DNA of 42,209 nucleotides from an uncultured Alphaproteobacteria bacterium (GCA_902826245.1 CADEEA010000027.1:1-42209); one strand, 5' to 3'. Numbered from the stretch's first letter, positions 1 through 13,600 are shown. Notes: generated by a model from the sequence alone, not told the origin. Numbers and translations: made by a program.

Positions 1-55
1 GAGCGCACCCTTGGTAAGGGTGAGGTCGAGAGTTCAATCCTCTCCCGTGGCACCA
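1..55 (+). tRNA. tRNA-Thr (GGT), 3' part only
   Basis: The first 55 bases fold as the anticodon arm, variable loop, T arm and acceptor 3' strand of a tRNA whose 5' part lies outside the window. The anticodon stem pairs bases 6-10 with 18-22, and the loop TTGGTAA gives anticodon GGT (13-15), so the tRNA reads threonine ACC/ACU codons. The T stem pairs 28-32 with 40-44 around TTCAATC. The acceptor strand is 45-51, with discriminator A52 and an encoded CCA at 53-55. The D arm and 5' acceptor strand cannot be checked. Confidence 0.93.
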
Positions 56-80
56 TGATTTACCTGCGATTTTTCAGTCG

Positions 81-1439
81 TCAAAGCGTGCGCCAAACCA
101 ACACCGCGCGCAAACCCGGCGCGGCGTTCTCCAGCACCAACTCAGCCCCGTGCAGGCGCGCGACCGCAGCGACAATCGCCAGCCCCAAGCCCGCCCCTGG
201 CGTCGTTCTGCTGCGGTCGAGGCGCACGTAGGGTTCGAGTACGCGCTCTCTGTCATCGGCGGGCACGCCAGGGCCATTGTCGGCGATTTCAAGCCTGGTC
301 TCTGTCGGCCGCGAACGGAGGCGCACGACGATGGCGGCTGCGCCGCCGGCGTGACGCATGGCGTTTTCGATTAAGTTCGCCAGGGCTTGGGCGATGAGGT
401 CGTCGTCGCCAGCGATCGGGGCTACTTTGTCGAGATCGACCGCCAGGGTCTGACCAGCCGCCTCGATGTCGGGGCGATAGGCGTCGCTCACGCGCTCGAT
501 CAGCGATGCGAGATCCAGTTCGCCAAAGCGGCTCCGCGCTGCGCCCGCCTCGATCTCTGACAAGCGCAACATGGCCGCGAAGGTGCGCAATATTTCGTCG
601 ATCTTTACCTGCGCAACGCGGATCGCCTCCTGCGCCGCGCCGGGATCGGTTGACGACGCGGCGGTCTCGAGTTTCTGGCGCACATGCGCAAGAGGCGTAC
701 GCAAGTCATGAGCGATATCGGTCGACACCCTTCGGATGTTGCCGACGAGACTGTCAATACGTGCGAGCATCTGGTTGACCCCGCGCGCGATTGCATCGAT
801 GTCGTCGCCCGCGGGACTCTCAGGCGCCCGTGCGGATAGGTCGCCCGCACCCGCCAACGTCAGAGTCTGCGAGAGTTCGTCCACCCGCCGCAGCGCCCCA
901 CGTGCGGCGATGAACCCCGCAGCAAGCGCGAGCGCCAAGGCCAGCCCGCCCACCCATAGAATCGTGTTGACCAACGCAGCCCGGCTGCGTTCCGCCTGCT
1001 GGAGGCTATCAGCCACCGCCAGCACGCCGCCCGCCGGCGTTTGCTGGGCGAGCAACAAAACGTCGTGGTTTTCCCACGACGAGGCGGGGTCGGCGAGCCT
1101 CAGACGGTTCCAACCAAGCACCGGCATCGCGATGTCGAGCGCGCACTCCTGCACCCGGTCGTCTACATCCCAGACGCAATACTCCAGCGCACCCGGCTGG
1201 CCTTCGCGCAACCGAATGGCGGTTAGCGCTCCTGCCGCGCCCTCGGTGCGCCATTCCTGCTGGATTGCCTCCATTTCGACTGCGACGCGTTGGCGGATTT
1301 CGTCTTCGGCCGCAGTACGCGTGGCAAGCCACACCAGCACACCGGCGACCAGAAAGGATGCAAGCAGCAATGCCGCATAGAGCGCAGCGAGGCGCGCGCT
1401 GGTCGAGCGAAATATGCGCTCACGGCGCCCGGATAACAT
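81..1439 (-). CDS. Two-component sensor histidine kinase (HAMP, HisKA, HATPase)
   Basis: This inner-membrane sensor kinase of 452 aa should autophosphorylate on His and pass phosphate to the regulator encoded just upstream. Two membrane helices (about 17-39 and 159-178) flank a periplasmic sensor region of about 120 residues. A HAMP segment follows, then the H-box with HDLRTP (His244). The ATPase domain has an N-box with LIENAMRHA near 355, DNGPGVP at 387-393 and a GAGLGL box at 415-420. All catalytic boxes are intact. The start overlaps the end of the regulator gene by 20 bases, so the two are almost certainly cotranscribed and translationally coupled. The layout resembles the CusS/QseC-like group, but the sensor region contains no ligand motif I recognise, so the stimulus is unknown. 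Confidence 0.93.
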   Translation of the reverse strand: MLSGRRERIFRSTSARLAALYAALLLASFLVAGVLVWLATRTAAEDEIRQRVAVEMEAIQQEWRTEGAAGALTAIRLREGQPGALEYCVWDVDDRVQECALDIAMPVLGWNRLRLADPASSWENHDVLLLAQQTPAGGVLAVADSLQQAERSRAALVNTILWVGGLALALALAAGFIAARGALRRVDELSQTLTLAGAGDLSARAPESPAGDDIDAIARGVNQMLARIDSLVGNIRRVSTDIAHDLRTPLAHVRQKLETAASSTDPGAAQEAIRVAQVKIDEILRTFAAMLRLSEIEAGAARSRFGELDLASLIERVSDAYRPDIEAAGQTLAVDLDKVAPIAGDDDLIAQALANLIENAMRHAGGAAAIVVRLRSRPTETRLEIADNGPGVPADDRERVLEPYVRLDRSRTTPGAGLGLAIVAAVARLHGAELVLENAAPGLRAVLVWRTL

Positions 1440-2094
1440 ACCCTGCGCCCCGCACGGTGTGGATGAGCGGCTCCTCCTCGCCGCGCTCGAGTTTGGAACG
1501 GAGGCGGCTGATATGGGTCTCCACGATGTTGGTCCCGGGATCGAAGTGAAAATCCCAAACCCGCTCCAACAGCATCGTGCGCGTCACCACACGTTCGGCA
1601 TTCAGCATCAATTCTTCGAGCAAGCGCAGTTCGCGCGGCTGGAGCTCGACAACTCGGGCGCCGCGCTTAACGAGCCGGCGGGGCCGGTCGAGCGAAAGGT
1701 CAGCCACTTCAAGTGTTGCGGGCTCCTCCTTGGTGGGCTGGCGGCGCGTAAGCGCATAGATGCGGGCGTGGAGTTCCTCGAACGAAAACGGCTTGACCAG
1801 GTAATCGTCGGCGCCGCCTTCGAGACCCGCCACGCGATCCTCAATGGCGCTCATCGCTGTGAGCATCAGGATGGGCGCAGCCACACCTGCCGCGCGCACC
1901 GCTTTCGCAACCGACAACCCGTCGAGCAGCGGCAGCATTCGGTCGAGGATGATAAGATTGAAGTCCTCGTGGGCAGCGCGAAACAAGCCGTCGGCGCCGT
2001 CGCGCGCGCGCTCAACGGACTGGCCCGCCTCGCGCAACCCTTTCAGAAGAAAATCGGCAGTTTCGTCGTCGTCTTCGACGACCAGGATGCGCAT
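1420..2094 (-). CDS. OmpR/PhoB-family response regulator
   Basis: This 224 aa DNA-binding regulator is the likely partner of the downstream histidine kinase. The receiver domain (1-118) has the acidic pocket at Glu7-Asp8-Asp9, the phosphoacceptor Asp51 in DRMLP, the Thr79 switch in LTA and Lys101 in VKPF. A winged-helix domain occupies about 128-222, with the recognition-helix region NIVETHISRLRSKL and the ending HTVRGAGYVI. I place the start at the Met of MRILVVEDD. The frame is open for 30 more codons upstream, but those do not resemble a receiver domain. The gene comes first in a two-gene operon. Regulators of this family bind short direct repeats, but I cannot link it to a target here. 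Confidence 0.92.
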   Translation of the reverse strand: MRILVVEDDDETADFLLKGLREAGQSVERARDGADGLFRAAHEDFNLIILDRMLPLLDGLSVAKAVRAAGVAAPILMLTAMSAIEDRVAGLEGGADDYLVKPFSFEELHARIYALTRRQPTKEEPATLEVADLSLDRPRRLVKRGARVVELQPRELRLLEELMLNAERVVTRTMLLERVWDFHFDPGTNIVETHISRLRSKLERGEEEPLIHTVRGAGYVIRAP

Positions 2095-2223
2095 TGTACC
2101 TAGCCCCGGATACGCTCGACTCGGCGTCACGGGAACATAGGCCTTCAATCCTCGCTGCGCAGCACCGCCGACGCAACAATGCACCGTGCCAACACCATTT
2201 TCCAGGGAGTTTCGTTAACAGCG

Positions 2224-2484
2224 TCAAGCCTGCATGGCCATCGCGGGCTCTTCCAGGTCCACGAGGAGCTTACGCAGGCGCGCGTTTTCCAGCTCCAACT
2301 CCTTCAGGCGTCGCATCTGCTCAGGATTTAGGCCGCCATATTGGGCCTTCCATCGGAAGTAGGTCGATTCAGAAATATTTTCCTGGGCGATAGCGTCGGC
2401 TAGAACCAAGCCATGCGCCATTGATGTGCGGACACGTTCGAGTTTGCACACGACCTCTTCAGGATTGTGCTGCTTCCAACGCAT
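2224..2484 (-). pseudogene. IS3-family transposase OrfA remnant, 3' truncated
   Basis: The 86 aa reading frame resembles the OrfA helix-turn-helix protein of IS3/IS911-type insertion sequences. It has an N-terminal PEEVVCKLERV segment, the ADAI and STYFRWKAQYGGL helix-turn-helix, and the leucine-zipper start RLKELELENARLRKLLVDLE. The similarity stops there and the frame ends in the unrelated EPAMAMQA. The usual C-terminal tail, the frameshift zone and the whole OrfB integrase are absent. I see no clear terminal inverted repeats on either side. It is therefore most likely the dead left-over of an insertion sequence. I chose the Met before RWKQHNPEEV as start because OrfA proteins begin about there. 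Confidence 0.8.
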
Positions 2485-2626
2485 GCGACGCCTCCAAGTA
2501 CCGACACCAGCCGATCTCAACAAGCGTCACTCTATCAAAGCCCAGTTTTCCAGGTGATTGCCCAAAAATCACAAATTCCCAATGGTTCGCGTATTGGGAG
2601 GAAATACACAGGAATCGGCGTTTTCT

Positions 2627-4171
2627 TCAGGTAACGGACTGCAGCATCGCATGCTGCTCCAAATACGCCAGCACGCGGCGCACGTAGTCGGCGGCGATCT
2701 TGTTGATTTCCGCATCGTCACTCGCAACCTCTAATTCTGGCGCTTTAACCACGCCGCGGCGAAGCGCGCCGGCGAAGCGAACAACCAAAGCGGCGCGATC
2801 ATGACTACCATCAAGATGCGCGGCGAGAACGGCTACGGCGGGGCGAACGGGCGTCGGCGCATGGGTTAAGCTCGTCATCCACGGCTTACCGCTTGCGCAC
2901 TCATACCGCGCCAAGGGCCACATTCTCGGAAAATCCGCGCGCGCGCGTCCAACGCGAACGGGAAGAGCGGAGACCTCCACCTGCCCCTTCTGCGTTAACA
3001 AACTCAGCGCCTCGCGAATCTTCGCCTCATCCCCCGCCGCCTGTGGACCCACGAGTTCGGCCATCGTTAAGCTGTCTGGGCGCGCCTCCGCCAATTGCCT
3101 GAGCAAACGCTCCAAAGCCGGACTTTCAGGACGAAGCGCGCGCCCCAATGAATCCGTGTACACGGCCCCCCCCGCTTTCGTATCCTCGCGAAAGCACGCC
3201 GCAATGTGGAGGCGATCCAGCTGAGAATAATCGCGCTTGGTTGTTCTGCCTGCGCCGCGCACCAGCACCGAACTGCGGAAGGTGCGCCCAGTGAAATAGT
3301 CGATGTATTGTTCAATGCTGTCGCGGTCGCCCCCAGCATGCGCTGCGATCTTTGCCTGCGCGGTCGCGCTTATCGTTGACGGCACGCCCGCTTCAAACTC
3401 CGCCTCACAAACATAGGCGAGGTCATGAGCCCGCGCGCGAGCGGCGAAGTCTGGAAAATAACATGGCGCATTGTCGGGCACGAGGAACTCGCCCAGGATG
3501 TATGAACCCGGACGATGGGCGATCCGCTTCGCCTCATTGCGCAACAGCAAACCATAGGGATCGCCCGGCCGCGCGAATTCGGCGATGTCGGCCAAGATGG
3601 CGCGGACCTTTTTCACCCGCTCCTGCGGAGCGCCGCTAGCGCCGGCATGGCGAAGGCAGATGCCGCGAATGACGCTGCGCAGATGCCAGCCGGGCAGCAC
3701 ATTGTAGCTGATGAGCGCCACGCCGTTCGCAGAGAGCGACTCGCCGCAAACTCTGAGTACCGCCTCCTGCGCCACCGGCGGAACCCAGGAATAGACGCCA
3801 TGGCAGATCACATAATCGAACGCATCAGCACCGAAGGAAAGCTGCGTGATGTCGCCCTGACGCACCTCGATGTTACTGAGACCTAAAGCCGCGATCTGTT
3901 CGTGCGCTTCTTCGACATGCCGGCGCGCTAGGTCGACTCCAATAAAGCGCGCCTCTGGGAAGCGCGCCGCCAGCGGAATGATGTTGCCGGCCGACGCGCA
4001 GCCGAGTTCCAGCACACGCGCCCGCTCCGGCGGCGGCGGGTCGATGCCGTGCAGGATCGCCGCCGCCGCGAGCCGCTGCGGCTGTGTTTGCGGATACGGC
4101 ATCGAGGGATACGGCAGCAGGTCGTAATCGTCTGCGGCTGGATCGGTTCGAGCGGGAACGGAATCGTCCAT
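2627..4171 (-). CDS. Class I SAM methyltransferase with methyltransferase regulatory domain
   Basis: This 514 aa cytoplasmic protein has an N-terminal Rossmann-fold methyltransferase domain. Motif I, VLELGCASAGN, is at 53-63; an acidic loop RFIGVDLA follows and motif IV is near DYVICHGVYSWVP. A long C-terminal part begins around residue 210 (GPGSYILGEFLVPDNAPCYF region) and matches the arrangement of proteins carrying the 'predicted methyltransferase regulatory domain' (PF10119 type), which are usually about 500 aa. The substrate is not known for the family. It stands alone, 80 bases downstream of the SCO-type gene's stop on the same strand, so it could be read through from the oxidase cluster, but nothing shows a functional link. 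Confidence 0.85.
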   Translation of the reverse strand: MDDSVPARTDPAADDYDLLPYPSMPYPQTQPQRLAAAAILHGIDPPPPERARVLELGCASAGNIIPLAARFPEARFIGVDLARRHVEEAHEQIAALGLSNIEVRQGDITQLSFGADAFDYVICHGVYSWVPPVAQEAVLRVCGESLSANGVALISYNVLPGWHLRSVIRGICLRHAGASGAPQERVKKVRAILADIAEFARPGDPYGLLLRNEAKRIAHRPGSYILGEFLVPDNAPCYFPDFAARARAHDLAYVCEAEFEAGVPSTISATAQAKIAAHAGGDRDSIEQYIDYFTGRTFRSSVLVRGAGRTTKRDYSQLDRLHIAACFREDTKAGGAVYTDSLGRALRPESPALERLLRQLAEARPDSLTMAELVGPQAAGDEAKIREALSLLTQKGQVEVSALPVRVGRARADFPRMWPLARYECASGKPWMTSLTHAPTPVRPAVAVLAAHLDGSHDRAALVVRFAGALRRGVVKAPELEVASDDAEINKIAADYVRRVLAYLEQHAMLQSVT

Positions 4172-4251
4172 ATGCCGGCCTCAACGCGGGATCGGGCGCG
4201 CGCCCGAGTCGGTTGCCCCATCGTACGGCGCATCCGCCAACGCCGCCATGC

Positions 4252-5187
4252 TCAGCGATGGGCGCGGGAGTGGCCGTCTTGCTGGCGGATGTATTCGATG
4301 ATGTCGGCGGTCTCGCCCTCGCTCAGCCCTAAATTGGGCATGGGAAGATTGCGGTAGCGCGGCAGCATCGCCATGGCGACCGGGTCGCGTTCAGCGATCA
4401 TCCTATCAGGCTCGCGTATCCAGCGCGCAAGCCACGCCGACGGCCGGCTTGAAGGTACGCCCGCGAGATCAGGCCCCAGTCGATCGCCCTCGCCGATCGT
4501 GTGGCATGATTGGCAGCGGGTCCGGTATAAATACGCGCCGCGCGAATTGTCGGCGATCTCGCCCGCCGCGGAATAGCCGCGCGCAGTGGCCGAGGCTGTT
4601 CTCGGCGCGTTGCTCTGCAGATACCCGGTAAGCACCTGCACCAGATTGCGCGGGTTTTCGTAAGCGGAACGACGGATCCACTGCGCCGTGCGCTCGTTGC
4701 CCAACACTATGTTGGTGTTGTGCGAGCGCAAATCGTTGGGGTCGTCCACGCGCAGACCTAACAATCGCTGCAACTGGGTCACCTGCTCGCGCGTGCCGGT
4801 GAGGAAGCGCCAGTTCGGCCCGACATCGTAAGTGCGCATGAACCGGCGCAGCGCCTCAGGCGTGTCGCCGTTGATGGAGACCGAATACATGAAAACGTCG
4901 CGCCCAAGGCGGTCGCCGAGCAATTGCTGTACTTGGCGCAATTGCGCGGTGTCGAGGGGGCAGATGTCGGTGCAGGTCGTGTACACAAAGTTTATCGCGA
5001 CCACCTTGCCACGGATAATGTCGTCGTAGAAGCGGACGCTGCGTCCATCCTGATCCTGCAAGATGGTGTTGGGAAAATAGTCAGCGTGATATTGGTAACG
5101 GCCCTGCGACGGTGGCGGTTGCGCGCCCACGGGAGCCGCCAGGCTCAAGCAAATAGCGGCGATTGCCAGGGCTATGCCGCGCTTCAT
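4252..5187 (-). CDS. SCO1/SenC copper chaperone fused to a cytochrome c domain
   Basis: This is an exported 311 aa protein with a signal peptide (MKRGIALAI...APVGAQ). Residues 35-190 form a SCO1/SenC thioredoxin fold: the copper-binding CTDIC is at 72-76 and the distal ligand His156 is in SHNTN. Family members deliver copper to CuA sites or other cuproenzymes and can act as thiol reductants. Residues about 212-305 form a class I cytochrome c domain with CQSCH at 225-229 and a probable axial Met283 in LPMPNL. The start is the Met preceded by GAGG at a good distance, not an in-frame Met six codons earlier. It lies 71 bases downstream of the multicopper oxidase gene, which suggests it matures or exchanges electrons with that enzyme. 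Confidence 0.93.
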   Translation of the reverse strand: MKRGIALAIAAICLSLAAPVGAQPPPSQGRYQYHADYFPNTILQDQDGRSVRFYDDIIRGKVVAINFVYTTCTDICPLDTAQLRQVQQLLGDRLGRDVFMYSVSINGDTPEALRRFMRTYDVGPNWRFLTGTREQVTQLQRLLGLRVDDPNDLRSHNTNIVLGNERTAQWIRRSAYENPRNLVQVLTGYLQSNAPRTASATARGYSAAGEIADNSRGAYLYRTRCQSCHTIGEGDRLGPDLAGVPSSRPSAWLARWIREPDRMIAERDPVAMAMLPRYRNLPMPNLGLSEGETADIIEYIRQQDGHSRAHR

Positions 5188-5219
5188 TGCAAATCCTCGA
5201 TCCATCTATCAATGCAACG

Positions 5220-5245
5220 GCGGACCCGCCTTTCGGCGGGCCCGC
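5220..5245 (-). terminator. GC hairpin between the oxidase and SCO genes
   Basis: CCCGCC (5225-5230) and GGCGGG (5235-5240) pair around a TTTC loop, and the stem extends outward by several more pairs across one mismatch. It sits in the 71-base gap after the multicopper oxidase stop. No U-run follows on the minus strand, so it may attenuate, stabilise the upstream message or simply be a processing hairpin rather than fully terminate. Confidence 0.45.
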
Positions 5246-5258
5246 GCCCCTATGCTGT

Positions 5259-7604
<2,346 letters not shown>

Positions 7605-7642
7605 GAGCTTATCCTTCTATGCCGTTCAATTCACTGCTCGTA

Positions 7643-10600
7643 TCAATTCCCAAAGATGAAATCGGCCGATGTGACGACGTTGTTTCCAGCGCCATCGACG
7701 CCAATTAGCGCGATGATATCGACACCATCGACGGTGATGAGCGTGTTGGCGCCCAGATCGGTGATGACGATGCGGCCGCCGATATCGGCCGCACTCAGGC
7801 CCAGCGAGGCTGAGAACGCGATTAAGTCCTGGCCGCCGCCCGCATCCGCGTCGAAGCCGTTGATCGTATCGATTCCAGACCCAGCGCCGGACACGAAGGT
7901 GTCGTTGCCGGCGCCTCCGTTCATGGAATCGTTGCCGGCGCCGCCGACAAGCACGTCGGCGCCATTGTTGCCGCTCAGAGTGTCGTTGCCGTTGAAGCCG
8001 AGGATGATGTCAGCATTGGCCCCACCATTGATCGCGCCATTGCTGTTGTTGTTGCCCGTCACCAAATTGTACGATTGTGCGCCGAACTGCATGTTCTCGA
8101 TGGAGTCGAGCGAATCCACGCCGTCCAGCGAGCCCGCGCTGCCGTCAGACACCCTGACGTTGCCGCCGACGAGCGCGAAATCGTAGTTCGCCACCGGCCC
8201 TGCGAACACCGCCGTGTCGGCATTGGCGCCGCCAATGAGCGTATCGTTGCCGCCACCGCCGCGGAGCGCGTCGGCGCCCGCGCCGCCGTCGAGGACATTG
8301 GCGCCGTCGTCGCCTATGATGGTGTCGCCAGCCGAGCCGCCGGTGACGTTTTCAATCCCAGCGATTGCGCTGAAACCGGACGCCGTTCCCAGCGCAAGGT
8401 TCACATTAACGGCGACCGTGGTGACGAGGCCGCTCGGCGGGTCGTAGGTGAGCGTGTCTACGCCGTCCGACAAATCCGCGGTGACGCTCTCCACATTGGT
8501 GACTGTGCTGCCGGACTGGAACCTGGTCAGCGAAGTACCGTTGAAGATGACGTCGAGCGTTTCATTGACCGCGCCGTCCTGGCCGACAATGATCAAGGTG
8601 TCGGCGTCTGCCCCGCCATTCACCTGATCGACAGCGTCTCCCATCGTATAGAGGATCGTGTCATTACCGGCCCCGCCGCTGATGCTATCGGAGTTTCGTC
8701 CGCCGGACAGAACGTCATTGCCGGCGCCGCCATTCAGCGTGTCGTTGCCGTTTCCGCCGTACAACATGTCGTTGCCGCCATCGCCGTTTAGGACGTCATT
8801 ACCGGCAAGACCGAGCAGAATGTCTGTGCCGCCGAATGCCGATGACAGCGTCTGATTGCCATCGCTGCCGGTGCGGACCCGAACGATTGCTGAGGTCGCC
8901 TCATTTAAGTTGAACGCCGCGTCGACGAATTGCTGCGTCAACTGAACGAACAAAGTCGAATTGTTGGGCAGCACCAGATTACCAATGACGTCCACATCCG
9001 CGCCAAGGAACGGCACAGGCTGGAACGGACCGCCCACCGTCGTCGAGACCGACCACAAATTGCTGAACGCGCCCGGCAAATCGCCGTCGGGGTCCACAAT
9101 CGTGCTGAAGGCCGTCAACGTGCCAGGCGCCGACCCGTTTGGGCCCAACGGGCGCACCGAGAGGACGCCTACCGGCGCCAGTTCCGGCGTCGTGTAGCTG
9201 GTCGTGAAGTCCTGCGCGTCGGTGTACGTCACCCGCACGCTAAGCCGCTGGCCAATGTCGGCCGCGCCGACGGCATAATTAGGATCGCCGACGGTGACGC
9301 CTTGGCTGACGCCGTTGCGGAACCATTCATAAGTGGCGGTCGCCGCATTCCACTCGCCGTCGGGATCGACGCCGATCAACGCGGTGAGCGTGCCACCGCT
9401 GGCGGCCGTGCCGGTGATCGAGACCGGGGCCTGGCCGTCATCAGTGGCTTGCAGGTCGAAGCGAACCTCGCCCGGCGCGCTGTTGAGCTGGCCATCGAAC
9501 ACGGTGAAGTTGAACCCGGCCCCAGCTGGCAACGTCGAGCCCGCGAACTCGTCGCCATTGGCAACAAAGGTGAAGGCGCCCGTGCTCTGGTTGAACGCGG
9601 TCACCGTACCGCCAAACACCGAGCCCGCCACTAGGCGGAACGCGATCGGCGAGCCATCTGGGTCAGAGCCCGTCAGCGTGCCGACAAACGTGTCCGCGCC
9701 ACCGTTTACACCATCGCCTTCTTGTAGCGATTGCGGAGCGAATGCGCCTGCGATGGGCGCTCTGTTGCCCTGCTGAACGTTGATGAGGAACGTATCGGTG
9801 ATCGAGAGCGCCGGACCCACAGCCGGGATGTCCGTCGCGGTGACGCGGATCGTGATGGCGCCAAGCGGCGCAACCAGCGCATCGGCGACGCCGTTAAGAT
9901 CGGGATCGTACATCACGAACGCGCCGGTGATCGCGCCAGGCGCGCCTTGCAGCACGAAGCGGAGACCGCCGGCCGCCGCACTGCCGTCCAGAACCTGCCC
10001 ATTGCCCAGCGTGGCCGTGTAGATGAGGGCCGCAGAGGCAGTCTCGTTGTCGTTGAACACACTGGTTAGGTTCAAAAACAGGTTGAGCGGATTGCCGGTT
10101 CGCGCATTGCTGTCGGGCAGGCCGGGCGGGTTCTGTTGCTGATTGATGAACGGCGCCGTGTTGACGGTCACATTCGGCGCCAGCAACGCTGTGCCGAGCG
10201 AGAACGCGACTTCCTGGTGGCCGAGGCCGTCCGTGTAGATTTTCACGATGCGAAGTGCATTGCCCAATTGAGTGTTCGTAGGCGTGAAAGTCAGGCTGGT
10301 CGCGCCCGCGATATCGACCCAAACCGTACCGCCACCGGCCGTGATCTGCTGATCCTGCCATTGGTAATGCACCGAGCCAGGAACGATACCATCGGCGTCG
10401 ACGATAGCGTCGGTCGCCGTGATCGACGTGCCCACGACCGCTTCAACCAGGGGTGTCGCGGCGACATCGGCCGCTGTCGCGAGTGTGAGCGTTCCGGTGG
10501 GAACCGCATTCTCGTTCGGGCCGGGCGGCAAGCCCAACAACTGATTGAGTGTGAAGGTCCCGTCGGCAAATTGCAGACGCTCGATGTTGCGGATGTGATC

Positions 10601-13600
10601 CACGCCATCGTTGAGGGCCAGATTTAGGCCCACGCCCGGCGTCACCGCAATCTGCGACACGGTGTAGAAACCCTGTGCGTCCGGCACAGTGCTAATGATG
10701 TAATTGGCGAGCACATCGGAGTAGATCGCCGTGTCGATGTCGCCATCGGTAATATCGAAGAAGATGTCGCGGGTGATTTCGCTGCCGGCGAAGATGTTGC
10801 CGTTGGCGTCGCGGGTGAGGTCGACATGGAGCCAAGCGTCGCCATCGATGTAATCGTCGCCGGCGCGTCCTTCGATGCGGTCGCTGCCGTCGCCGCCGAG
10901 CATGATGTTGCCAGTGGTGTAGAACACCGGACCCGGCGCGAAGAAGCCGGAGAGGCCGAAGATAAGATCGACATTTTCCAGTTCGTTGAACACCGAGAGC
11001 GCCCCGCCGGTGCGTGCGCCGGTGACGGCGTCGACGATGACGGTGTCGATTGTCCCTCTCAGATAATCGTCATGCGCCGATCCGCTGACCGCTTCGGTTT
11101 CACGGAAGACGTCGCGCACCGCATCGCCAGCCGGGATCAGCTGATCAGGTACGAATTCACGCCGCTCCATATCGACGCTGACAGCGTCGGGCGACTTCTC
11201 AAACGAAGCCCAGTCGAAGCCGAGCTTGCCGTAGAATTTGTCGAAGCCGCCCTCGCCCAGCATGATGTCGTCGCCGGAGAAGCCGGTCATCTTGTCGCCT
11301 TCGCCGCCGCCGTCGAGCACGTCGTTGCCGCCATAGAGCGGAACTTGGCCCGTGGGTGCGCCGACATCGCCGACCAGGCCGTCGCCGCCGGCGCCGCCGG
11401 ACAACCAATCGTCGCCATCATTGCCAACGATCGCGTCGTCGCCCTCGTCGCCGAAGATGATGTCGTCGCCCGCGCCTCCAGAGCCTGAGTCGCCGAGGAT
11501 CGAATTGCCGAGATGGATCAGATCATTGCCGTCATTGCCGAAGACGATGTCGTCGCCCGCGCCCCCGTCGATGGTGTCGTTGCCCCCATCGCCGTGGATC
11601 ACATCGTCGCCGCTGCTGTCTTGGATGAGGTCGTCGCCGGCGCCGCCATAGAGGAAATCGTTGCCGTTGCCGCCATCGATCCAGTCGTCGCCTTCGTCGC
11701 CATAGACGGTGTCGTCATCGGCTTGGCCCGCCTGCAGACGATCGTTCCAGGGGGTGCCGCCGAGCACCATGGTGTTGCCGAAGAAATTGTCGTCGCCGAT
11801 GAAGTGCACCGTGCCGTCGGCCAACACTTCAACCAGCAGATTGCCGGCGATGCCGTTGCGCAGCCACGTCGAGGGATCAGTGGCGATCCTTATGTCATCG
11901 GCGGTATTGAAGATACCATCGGCGCCGGCCCCAGCGCTCTGGAACGAACCGTCCGCGTTCCTGCGGAAATAATTCGACGCCTCGATCGTATATTCCGGCG
12001 TCAGGAAGATGCTCGCCGACAAGTGTTTCAGGCCGGTATTGAGCATGATCAGTTCGGCGAATGAGGAGCCTTCGACTTGGGTGCCGAACTCGATGCCCTC
12101 TACCCGCGGCAGATAGTAGAGGCGATCAGCGTCTTGCAGCGCTTCCAATTGAGTCTCGAAGACGAAATTGAAGGTCGAGCCAAGCAGGCCTCCAAACAAG
12201 TTTTGCTTCTCGGCGAGACCCCCGATCCAAAGATCGATCTGATCGACGCCGGTGATATTCCCGGTGCTCCACCCCGCGTGTTGGGCGAGCGGATTATCCA
12301 GGCCGCCGGTGGTGAAGGTGTCGTCCGCGGTGTGCAGCACCCCATCATTGCCCACGCCGTGGACGGCATTGGCGTAAGCGCCAAGGCTGTGAACGAAGTC
12401 AAACGCATCCTGGCTGAAGCTCGCGCTGCCGAGGACCGCGTTTTCCACTAGTGCTTCCGCGGCGGCGCGCCGATCCGCGAGCGTGCCCCCTATCGAGGCA
12501 TGTGTTCCGTATGCGGCGATGAAGTTCACCAACGATTCCGGGTGCTTCAAGAACTGCCCGAACTCATCCCAGCTCGCGTACGGCTTCAGCGAGGTGTCGC
12601 CGGTGCCGCCCGTGTTGAGCTGCGTGTAAATCTGGTTGCGCAGCAGATTGAGCGGGGGAACGCCAGTGTCGCGACCACGGGCGATATTGAGCGCCGGGAG
12701 ATCGATCGGCAGGCCGACAAGGTTATTCCGCAGCGCGCCCGTGACGAACTCGTCGATCTCGTTGCCGATCTGATTGACCGAACCGAGGATGATGTTGGCG
12801 GTGGCGGCGCTGCCGTCACCCGCATGCAGCACAGGATTGAGGAAGGCTTGTATCAGGCCGACATCATTGAGGATCGGGTCGCCGTTAGCATCGAGCATCG
12901 GCGTGCCGGCAAGTGGGTTCGGGCGGCCGGTATTGACCGATGTCGGGTTGCCGGCAGCGTCGAGGAACGCGTCCTGCATGACGTAGCGATTGACGGTTTC
13001 ATCCAGCATCGAATGCCCGAAGCGATAAACCGCGTGCGCAAACTCCGCGGTGATGGCGGGATCGAGCGCGATGTCGTTATTGCCAAACAGGTGGATGTTC
13101 GGGGCCACCTTGCGGGCGAACTCCTCGAAAACAATGTGTTGATATTGCACTTCGGTTGCGTACTTGGCGGCCTGGAACAGGCGTTGGCCGTTGAACTCAT
13201 TGTCGGCGATGCCGTCCGCAAGATTGGCGCCTGGCAGCGCCCAGTCGGATGCAAACGCAGTGTCGCCATTGGCTAGTTCCTGGCGCACCATCGCCTTGAT
13301 CAGCTCGATCTGACGATTGTGCTCGCTGTGGAAGATGTCGTGCACAGCGATGAGGCCGATATTTTCGTTCGCGCGCCCGTCGCCGGCTATGTAGTGGCGG
13401 TCGAGCAATTCGTTGTCGAAATTGCCTGCACCGATTGCGGTTTCGCCCGCATCGATACGGCCATTGCCGTTGACGTCGTTGACGATGGCGTCGCTATCGG
13501 CGCTGAGGAAAGCGCCGGTTTGCGAGTTCACCGGATTGGCGCTGTGGGCGATGTCGTCGAGGAACGCATGGTTGATGCGCGCCGCGCCCGCCGTCGTGAT

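Noticed and set aside
1..2523. Possible integrated island next to tRNA-Thr
   Set aside because: Only one transposase fragment is present; I see no integrase and no repeated copy of the tRNA 3' end.
11213..11725. Tandem repeat resembling a CRISPR or satellite array
   Set aside because: The period and variation follow the nonapeptide RTX code in frame; there are no conserved repeats with unique spacers.
12500..13276. 258-codon plus-strand frame inside the peroxidase gene
   Set aside because: Antisense shadow of the peroxidase domain; no recognisable motifs and no ribosome site.
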